64,000 nucleotides of DNA, taken from contig BSBM01002098.1 in NCBI GenBank assembly GCA_027924585.1, positions 7,787,001 through 7,851,000 on the forward strand. The letters run 5' to 3'. The notes under the pieces were generated by a model. That model did not search any database, had not been told where the DNA came from, and saw only the letters and a list, made by a program, of their open reading frames with translations. Of the stretch, positions 56,691-64,000 are shown one piece after another; positions within the stretch are counted from its first letter, which is position 1; every line of letters begins with the position of its first letter. A program made the translations under genes and the position numbers. The stretch is from Larix kaempferi. Its lineage: Eukaryota > Streptophyta > Pinopsida > Pinales > Pinaceae.

Positions 56691-57949
56691 TGGAATTGAT
56701 GTCAACACCTCATGAAGTTGTGCTCTTCCTCTGTTTTGTTCGTAGTACTCCCCCTTTATTCTTTCCAGTTTGAGCCTTTGCTCATTGCATAGTTCTCAGT
56801 ACTTTTATGCTATCTTTCATTTCCGTGTGGATCCCTGCGTCTGATGCATGCTTCATGATTTTTCCTCCTTTGTTTGTTTGCACGACCTCCGATTAGTACT
56901 TCTCTGTTGTTTTTATTCTCTGCGTTGATCGCATGCTTCATGATCCCCCCCCCTTTTACATCAATGGAAAAGAGGTGCCTTCAATGCACACTATCATATT
57001 TTGCTTCTTCGATTTTTGTTGTGGCCTTCATACATCTGCTTGCTTTGATTACTCCCCCTGTCATTGTGCTTCATTCTTTCTCCTTTCACTGAAGTTGTTG
57101 TGCATAGCTTAGTCACCTTGCAATCTATACATTCAATATTGTATATGTAGCTATCTCGGATATGCTTCCCCTGTACAGTTTCCAAATTCCATTTATCTTG
57201 TTCTTTTGTTCATGTCCCATAACATTCTTCCATACTTCTTTAATCATATCCCTATCGCACTTACTACGCACTATAGAGTTCCATATGCTTTTGGTTTGCA
57301 TTATCTTCCATGTCGATTTCTTCCAGCATCCAACTTTTCCTTTTGTTGCATTCACTGCACTGTGACCAAACTTCATCACATTTTCTGACTTTGCATATCT
57401 TGCCACAACATCCAAATATTCTTTCTTAATATCGCACATATTGACCAATAACTCCTACGAAAAATTTGGCTTGTCATTTCTGTATTCGAGCTTTTTAGGC
57501 AACATCATTCCGATCACATGGAGCAACGAATTGGATTTCCACTTTTTGTCCTCTTTCCCAATTTCATTAACTCATGCAATAAATTTTGATGTCTCTCTAG
57601 TCAGCTTTGAATCACACAGACATTAATGCAATTAATCTCAACGTCTCTTTAATTTTTTTTTATGCGTGTGGGGAACCACCTTCTAATTCTATAAATGAGA
57701 TACGTATTTCCTGATTCATCATCTTGTTAAGCTTATTCTGAGTGGCGTAACCTATGATTTTCTCGTCTTCATCCATTAGGCCTTCTTTCTTTCAGAGATT
57801 CAACAGCTCGTTCGACAGTCTTCACTCAGCAGTTCAGTCGCAACAAGTGGAATTCACAAGACTGAGAGTGAACATGGGAATTTAAAAAACCCAATTGAAA
57901 GAATTTGATTTCATGCATTGGTACGCACAGTCGCAAATCAATACTGAGG
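56691..57949. other. Copia internal region, coding not recognised
   Basis: This stretch lies between the gag remnant and the polypurine tract on the minus strand, where pol should be. A 107-codon minus-strand frame (57125-57448) matches nothing that I recognise. Pol appears to be deleted or replaced. Confidence 0.3.
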
Positions 57950-59600
57950 GGTTATCTAGTCTGAACAAGTGAGTCAATTTCCTGGAGAAGAAACAACAAC
58001 AAATTATTGACAGTTTTTTTGTCATAGCGAAGCCCCGATTTGTCTGCTGGTGATCTCTCGTCGTTCAATATCTTATCCAGGATTGATGTGTTGTTTCTAT
58101 ATTTTCTTTCCATTTCTATTTCATTTCCTAGACTTGCATAGTTCAGAGTATCAATCACGATGTGACCTTGAGCATGTTTCTTCCCTTTTATCTCAGTCAA
58201 ATTTTCTTCTAAGCAAAATATCTCTCTATTCTTATGCTCAAGTTGACTTGTTAGGAGATCATTTTTCTACTTGACTCTTCTAGTGAAATCTTCAATACTA
58301 ATTCCTCTTCTTCAAGGTTCCTGATTTTATCTACTGCACAGTTTAGCTACTTCTCAAGATTCATTTCTTTTTCACTAACCTATTTTTCAAGAGACTCATG
58401 AAGAACCTTGGTTTGCTTGACTCGTTCTTCATACTTTGACAGTTGGTCCTGTAAGAGTTTGTTCTCCCTTCTTGATTTTTTTAATTCATCAAAGGCACTA
58501 ACCAGTTCACCTTCCCAGTCAACCTCTGTAGCTTCTTCTTCTTCAGATTGATTGTCTGATTTAATTTTCGTGATAGGATTTGGAGGTGTATTAAATGTTC
58601 CACTAAATAAGTACTTATCTAGTGTTCCTGATTGACTATGCACATTTGATGTGTTTTTCATGATAGAGGAACAACACTTTTTATTTTCTTCATTTCCTTC
58701 ATCTTCTAGAAAGGCCATTAAAATAACTTATTTTGGACTGTCATCACATTCACTTTCTTCGGATGAACTACTGTATTCCTTGGATTACAGACTCTTTCTT
58801 TGTTTTGGGGTTTTCTTCTTGTTCTTAGATCTGTCATGTGTGTGTGCCAACCTTCGTTCATTGTAATTAGACTCTTCTTCGCTGCCACTATCTCTATTTT
58901 CTTTATATGGACACTTTGAAGTGAAATGGCCTACTCTTCCACATTTAAAACATTTGAAGGGTAACTTACGCTAATACTTGCCACACCCTCTTTTCAAATT
59001 TCTCATGAAGTTTGCTTCTTCTTCATCTGATTCATCACAAGAGCCTTTGTCATGCTCATGTTTTTCTTTCCTAGTTGCTTCCTTTCTGGTGGGATTTTCC
59101 CTTTCATTTCTCATCTCATATGCAGTAAGGATCCCATGAATCTCATTCTTTGTTAAGTCTTCAAGATTAGTTCTATATTCTAATACATAAACATTTGAGT
59201 CAAATCTTGAAGGTAGAGTCCTTAGTATCTTCTGCACAATCGATTATTTAGTTAGTGTAACTCCAATACTTTTGATGGCCTTGACTAACTCATCAATTTG
59301 AAGAAAGTATGAGGCAACATTTTATTCATCTTTCATTCTCAAAGACTCATACAATATAAAGTAAGTCTGTAGTTTTGATTTCTTTGCTTTCTTGTCTCCT
59401 TCATAGATAATCTTGAGCTTGTCTCATACATCCTTAGCTGAAGCGCGGTGCATGACTTTAGTGAATTCAATGTCTTCTAGCCCACATAGCAGTGCATTTC
59501 TTGCTCTTACATTGCATCCATACTATATTCTTTCAAATGGATCAACTGGTGCAACTGCAGAAACATTATGGATCAACTGGTACAGTTGCATCCATACTAT
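57950..59600 (-). pseudogene. Ty1-copia gag remnant (UBN2 domain, zinc knuckle, coiled coil)
   Basis: Minus-strand fragments in order: NALLCGLEDIEFTKVMH, DKLKIIYEGDKKAKKSKL, KILRTLPSRFDSNVYVLE and EIHGILTAYEMRNERE (the UBN2 gag domain); then FKCFKCGRVGHFTSKCP, an intact CCHC zinc knuckle; then acidic and helical segments (VDWEGELVSAFDELKKSRRE, LLQDQLSKYEERVKQTK). Several stops and frameshifts interrupt it, for example between the UBN2 domain and the knuckle. The long coiled-coil tail after the knuckle is seen in some plant Copia gags. The pol genes are missing downstream. Confidence 0.82.
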
Positions 59601-59639
59601 CTTCTATCTTCTTTGAGGCATGTACAGGTTGATATAACA

Positions 59640-59935
59640 TGACCAATATTGAGTCAATGTTATAGATATTGTGGCATTGTGACATTAACAGTGGCATTGT
59701 GTTAGAGTCGGTGATTGTGGCATTGAGATAGAGATATAGTGATTGTGAAAGGGACAATGATACATGTACAGAGACAAAGATATAGGTACATGTTGATAGA
59801 GATAGAGATACAGGTTGCAGAGACAGTGATTGGGGCATTGTGACAAAGATAGTGATACATGAACAGATTGGCAGAGACAATGATACTAGTATAGGTTGTG
59901 ACAGATACAGTGACAATGATAGATTGATTCTCTTA
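59640..59935. repeat. Degenerate GA-rich minisatellite
   Basis: Iterated GACA(G/A)AGATAGTGATAC-like words with variants such as GATAGAGATAGAGATACAGG. The long minus-strand frame of SLSLS residues here is a product of the repeat. Confidence 0.75.
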
Positions 59936-59977
59936 TTCATATAAGGGTGGTAGGATGGGGCAAGGATAGGTAGTTGT

Positions 59978-60182
59978 AGCTTCCTTCCAGTCAGTGCTGG
60001 TAAATCCAGGATTTGGAGCTTCTTTCAGGTTGGAGCTTGTAAATCAGGGGGTTGGAGCCTCCTTCCAGTCGGTTCTATTAAATCAGGGAGTTGGAGCTTC
60101 CTTCAGGTTGGTGCCTTTAAATAAGGGGGTTGGTTCCTCCTTCCAGACAGTGCTAGAGAATCTTGGATGTTGGTGCTTCCTA
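59978..60182. repeat. 42-bp minisatellite with an 84-bp alternating unit
   Basis: About five units carry TTGGAGCTTCCTTCAGGTTGG or the alternate CCTTCCAGTCAGTGCT form, each followed by TAAATCAGGG. The two forms alternate. The unit is a multiple of three, so a fortuitous repeating frame (NQGVGASF) appears. Confidence 0.85.
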
Positions 60183-60576
60183 TGAATGCATCTTGTTATT
60201 ATATAAGAAACACATTCTGTGGTTTTCTCCCGTTTGGGTTTCCACGTTAAATGTCTTGTTCACTATCTATTGTTTATGTGATGATGAATAACATTATTAA
60301 TGGTTAATTTTTACATGATATAATTAATGTTTGAAATGGTAAAAAGTGCTCAATACTGATTCACTGTTAGGAATCCGTGTCAACCCTTCTCTTTACTTTG
60401 TTAGTATATTGTTGTTGGACACATATGCTTTGTAAGTCATCCCGTAGTATTTGTTAATCCATAGTTTGTATTAGCCCATGGTATTGACCCATAGTATTGG
60501 ACGCATATGCTTTGTAAGTCGTCCCGTAGTATTATATGTCCCATGGTATTGACCCATAGTATTGGGCATAGACTTA

Positions 60577-60584
60577 GTATATAA
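60577..60584 (+). promoter_or_regulatory. LTR TATA box
   Basis: TATATAAG inside the solo LTR, about 90 bp upstream of its AATAAA signal. This is the usual U3/R layout. Confidence 0.55.
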
Positions 60585-60672
60585 GTGTGTGTTGAGGCCA
60601 ATGAGGGTACCATGAAGTTATTTGTATTGAGCTTGCTCAAAGGAGGATGCCCCCTCGAAGTGGCTTGTGATC

Positions 60673-60678
60673 AATAAA
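60673..60678 (+). terminator. LTR polyadenylation signal
   Basis: AATAAA inside the solo LTR, correctly placed after the TATA box and before the U5 end. Confidence 0.5.
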
Positions 60679-60769
60679 GTGATTCTGAGTTCTGTTCTTA
60701 CTGCTATCTCGTGTATTTTCATTAATTAATTGTTGTAGGTTCCTCACATTCACCTCCCCTCTCAGTATT

Positions 60770-61800
60770 TCCAACAACCCCAACAAACAAATGAGGGAAG
60801 TTCTTTAACTCGTGGAGCAATTTTTTTCCATGATTCTAGATTCTCATTAAAAGAGGATGAGTTCCATCTCACAGTAATTTTGAGACCGGAAATAACTTAT
60901 CTCCAAACTTCCTTTGTAAAATCACAGTGAATAAAGAGATGATTGACAAACTCTTCATCTTTTTTTACATAAAATGCAAAAGTTTGGACCAGATTTACCT
61001 CTTTTGATGAGATTATCAAAAGCCATAATGCGATTTTCTAGACACAGCCAAGCAAAGCATTTCATTTTCAAAGTAATATTCCACCTCCGGATTCTATTAT
61101 TCCACCATTTCTTCACATAATCAATAGTTGAAGTAGAAATATCATCATATGCTAACTTTGCACTGACCTGTCCATTTGCTCCATTCCATGACCACACAAT
61201 TTCATCCCGCTGATTTGACAATTTGATGCCAATGTGATTTAAGCCAGCTACATAACCATTCCATTTAGTATTAAGTTCTCCAACTAGACCTAGATCATCT
61301 GCAAACATCCAATATGAAGAAGAGTTCTCCTCACAAGCTGATTTTTTCACAAAAGCTAATAAATAATAACCATTTTTTGAAAGATGAGCAATGAGGGGTT
61401 GTGATAATTTAAATAAAAGGTCTCCTCCCAAAAAAGTATCTATACCAAGAAGTACCCTTGATCCATTACCAATTCTCCTTGACAACCAAGATCCCAACCA
61501 AGGATAAGACCTAACAAATCCCTTCTAGAAATTTGAAGCATTAGAAATAGATTTGTTTGGAGTTCTAATCCATTCACTAACAAATTTCTTCTTCAAATAT
61601 TTAGATTTAAGAACTTCACTCCATAGTCCCACTCCAAAAAAAACCCATCCACAAACTTTTGAGACTTAATGCAACGCTGAACCATAAAATATTTTTAGTG
61701 CCCAACCCCCATTTTCTTTGGCAATGAGATCTTTTTCCAATTCACTAGATGGATTATTTTCTTGTTTCCATTCCATGACCATAGAAAATGCATCATTATT
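60770..61800 (-). pseudogene. LINE reverse transcriptase C-terminal remnant
   Basis: From the right on the minus strand: VNWKKISLPKKMGVG, GLWSEVLKSKYLKKKFV-like frames, SEWIRTPNKS, then 180 open codons with GSWLSRRIGNGSRVLLGIDT, IVWSWNGANGQVSAKLAYDD, WWNNRIRRWNITLKMKCFAW and GPNFCILCKK. This is the thumb and zinc-binding region of plant L1-type LINE RT. A frameshift in the A-run of CKK moves the following EEFVNHLFIHCDFTKEVW out of frame. Further stops lie upstream of 61497. The catalytic palm and the endonuclease are missing. Confidence 0.85.
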
Positions 61801-61929
61801 TTCCTCAAAATATCAAACTATATTACTTAATAGTTAATGCTAACTTTCCCACACAACTAAATTTTACAATGTTATTTTATTTTATTACTAATCACATCAA
61901 AATTTCAAACATAACCTGAATAATACTAT

Positions 61930-62341
61930 ATAGATGGAGGTAGTTGTGGGGGGAGGAGGTCATCTTTGATACCAGCGGAAATATAATCTCTTCTTATGCT
62001 TAGGGCCTTGAAAAAAAAATAACTAGGATGAATGGGAAGCCTTACTGCTAAGCGTCGAAACTCTAGCCAAGCTAGGACTAAAGTGCTATCGAGTTTTTGG
62101 TGATCCAAAAATAATCATTCAAAAGATACGAAACATTCAATCTGAGAAAGATCATGGTTTGAGCAGAGTTCAAAAAAGAATTCTCACCTTCATCTCTGAA
62201 ATAGACAAAATCCAACTATACCACATCAAGCGACATAACAACAGTGAGGTAGATGCTATGGCCAACAAGGGAACTAGGTTGCACCAAGTGGAAATTATAG
62301 AAAACAATACAACCACTTCCTTTAAATGGATAACATGTTAA
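61930..62341 (+). pseudogene. LINE RNase H remnant (plus strand)
   Basis: The open end reads FGDPKIIIQKIRN, LSRVQKRILTFISEIDKIQ and LYHIKRHNNSEVDAMANKGT, the C-terminal half of the RNase H domain at the end of plant LINE ORF2, with the final catalytic Asp (VDAMAN) kept. The upstream half is recognisable only across frameshifts and stops (LIPAEI, then RMNGKPY). It is on the opposite strand to the neighbouring RT remnant, so the two come from different insertions or from an inversion. Confidence 0.75.
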
Positions 62342-62741
62342 TGGTGGAAAGAGGCCACCCCTCCTTAGCTCACCCCCTAGGGAGAGAGGGTGGCGCACTT
62401 AGAACCTCTTCACTCCCAGACAAGAATGTCCTGGAAGCACGTTTGAATCTACAGATTGGATGGTAGCTGGTAAGCGGGAGCTGACTGTCTTAATTAGGCC
62501 TTTAATGGCCGATCCTCTCCAGGCATTAAGGGAATGTTTCTCTCGAGCCATTGTCATAACTGCCTTGTAAGGAAAACACTGGTCCTTTACTCCTCTCCCT
62601 CCCCTACCAGACGAGCCCGTTAATATGGAGAATTCATGGGTTATCTTGCACATTCCAAAGTGTAATCTTTCGTGTCTAGAGTTGTGTATTGAAGGAAACT
62701 AGCGTATAATGTAGAGTAGCTATGCAAGCACGAGCAAGGAT
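62342..62741. other. Non-coding stretch, probably LINE 3' region
   Basis: GC-richer than the average of the window, with no supportable frame. It lies between the RNase H end and the coiled-coil ORF, on the same strand as both. Confidence 0.4.
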
Positions 62742-63251
62742 ATGGAAAAGGTCCTAGGCGAGGTCCAGGACATTAAGAACAGTTTGACGAACAAAAGAAA
62801 GATGGTGCGCTGCACCTATGAGGTTGCTCAAGCTGCTTTGAAAGAAGGTCAACGAACTTCTCAGGACCTGATTTCTCTTGACACTCGCATGGAGGATATT
62901 GAGTCTCATGCCTGAGTGCACATCGAAGAATTGGAGGAGGTCAAGACTACTGTTAGTGAGATGGGTAAAGCCCATAAGGAACAGTTGGAGGCATTAATGC
63001 GTGCACTTGAGGGCCTGAACTTTTAGTTTCAGGAGGTTTCTATGCACGGAAACAACGGAATGAAGACCGCTTTGTTCAACTCAAGGAAATCCTGCTTGAA
63101 GTGCAGAAGGGAGTGGAAGATATTGAGGAAAATCAGTGCTTGCAGAAGCAACAAGCTAGAATGGCGGTTATGGAAGAGGACACAGCACCGCTGCAGGAAG
63201 CAACAAGTATCCTGGCTCAGGAATGGCGAATCTCTCCTAGTTCTCTCCTTT
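62742..63251 (+). pseudogene. Broken coiled-coil ORF
   Basis: The ATG at 62742 gives MEKVLGEVQDIKNSL, EVAQAALKEGQRTSQDL, DTRMEDIESHA (stop TGA 62913), then EELEEVKTTVSEMGKAHKEQ, LEALMRALEGLNF (stop TAG 63024). After a frameshift near 63070 it continues RFVQLKEILLEVQKGVEDIEE, QQARMAVMEEDTAPLQEA and ends near ISPSSLLFV. Heptad-like, charged helices run throughout. Both stops fit a single change from sense codons. It follows the LINE RNase H on the same strand and may be a passenger or a LINE accessory ORF. No family recognised. Confidence 0.45.
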
Positions 63252-64000
63252 TTGTAGTAGGCTCCATGTTTTTTTGCAAATATCTATGTAATCAATTTGT
63301 TAAAGTTTATTCCGTAAAAGGAAGGAATGTAAGACTCTCAAGAACCTATAAAGACATATCTATGTCTATGATGTTTTCATTCTCTTTGATGATCTATTCC
63401 CAAGATTTTGATATGCCATTTTTGAAAGTTCCAATGCTCTTTGTACTCTTTGTTTATATATAAAAATAAACTTCTCGTTTCTGTTAAAGAAAATCACATC
63501 AAAATTTTAGAAAATTTAATATATAATAAAACCTTCATCCAAAGGTGACAAATTCCAACAATGTGATAAAAGAGTGTTACAAAATTAATCTATTCCTTAT
63601 ACAATGACTTTTTATAAAATATATTTGATTAAAAATTATAAATTCATAACGAATGATATTTAATAAAATATATGTTATTAAAAACATAAGTTCATGACGA
63701 TGTTCTCTTTTAATTGACCATTCACTTTTGGATATTGATGCCTCTAAACATTATTTAATATTTAATGTGATTTTAATTATTAATTGTACAACTCAAAGTC
63801 AAGTCAAGATATATAGAGAGGAGATGATTTGGTATGAAGTTGCTTAGAATCTTCATTTTTCCATTAAAAAGAGTTTCGACATAGACCACCTGCGACTAAA
63901 CTGCTCTTATTAAGTCTCAGAAATATATTTTTAATGAACTTCCCACCCAATTCAGAAAATGACATTTTACTCGATTATTCTCCCATCTTACAGATAAACT
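63252..64000. other. No gene seen; possible LINE 3' end
   Basis: A stretch ending TATATATAAAAATAAACTTC near 63470 looks like a transcript 3' end. The rest is AT-rich with no supportable frames to the window edge. Confidence 0.35.

Larger units (their letters stand above)
60365..60748 (+). mobile_element. Solo LTR, 384 bp, with a 5-bp target duplication
   Basis: It starts TGTTAGGAATCC and ends GGTTCCTCACA, an imperfect inverted terminus, and is flanked by TTCAC at 60360-60364 and 60749-60753. It carries TATATAAG (60577-60584) and AATAAA (60673-60678) at the spacing expected of an LTR promoter and polyadenylation site, and an internal direct repeat (GACCCATAGTATTGG). No internal region follows, so it is a solo LTR left by recombination. 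Confidence 0.85.

Noticed and set aside
59566-59940. 124-codon minus-strand ORF rich in Ser and Leu
   Set aside because: It is a low-complexity translation of the GA-rich minisatellite.

Overview
The window looks like nuclear DNA from a seed plant with a large, repeat-rich genome, most likely a gymnosperm (conifer-like). This is inferred from plant-type gene families, GT-AG introns, AT-rich intergenic DNA, old and heavily mutated transposons of many classes, and very low gene density. The species cannot be fixed from the sequence alone.

Two tandem, same-strand glutamate receptor-like (GLR) genes dominate. GLR-1 (9600-13154, +) is a complete six-exon gene that can be spliced into one 956-codon frame. 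It has a signal peptide, an amino-terminal ligand-sensing domain, split S1/S2 lobes, M1-pore-M3 and M4. GLR-2 (41431-45066, +) has the same six exons and nearly the same intron lengths, but a 2-nt deletion near 42820 shifts the frame in exon 2, so it is probably a pseudogene. Both encode part of the pore loop in a 32-nt microexon.

The left edge holds one exon of a cluster I-type diacylglycerol kinase (minus strand) and a broken mTERF copy. Between the GLRs lie: a decayed multi-exon gene with an array of small phase-0 exons, including a tandemly triplicated exon-intron unit (about 16.9-19.6 kb); three tandem-repeat fields (20.9-23.9 kb); a LINE ORF1 remnant (24.5-25.9 kb); a candidate LTR next to a Copia pol remnant (27.2-30.9 kb); a 7.2-kb pogo-like DNA transposon with 28-nt inverted termini and a defective transposase (31.2-38.4 kb); and a LINE RNase H remnant (39.4-40.3 kb).

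Downstream of GLR-2 are a hAT element interrupted by a small coding-free LTR retrotransposon with a 5-bp target duplication (45.6-49.4 kb), a SINE with a 17-bp target duplication (49.7-49.9 kb), a 2.9-kb degenerate minisatellite field (50.7-53.6 kb), an unidentified coding remnant with a hydrophobic segment, a Copia gag remnant, two minisatellites, a solo LTR (60.4-60.7 kb), LINE fragments on opposite strands, and a broken coiled-coil ORF (62.7-63.2 kb).

No operon or pathway links these genes. The organising theme is a local GLR duplication embedded in layered transposon insertions. Most coding remnants carry stops or frameshifts; GLR-1 is the only complete intact gene seen.
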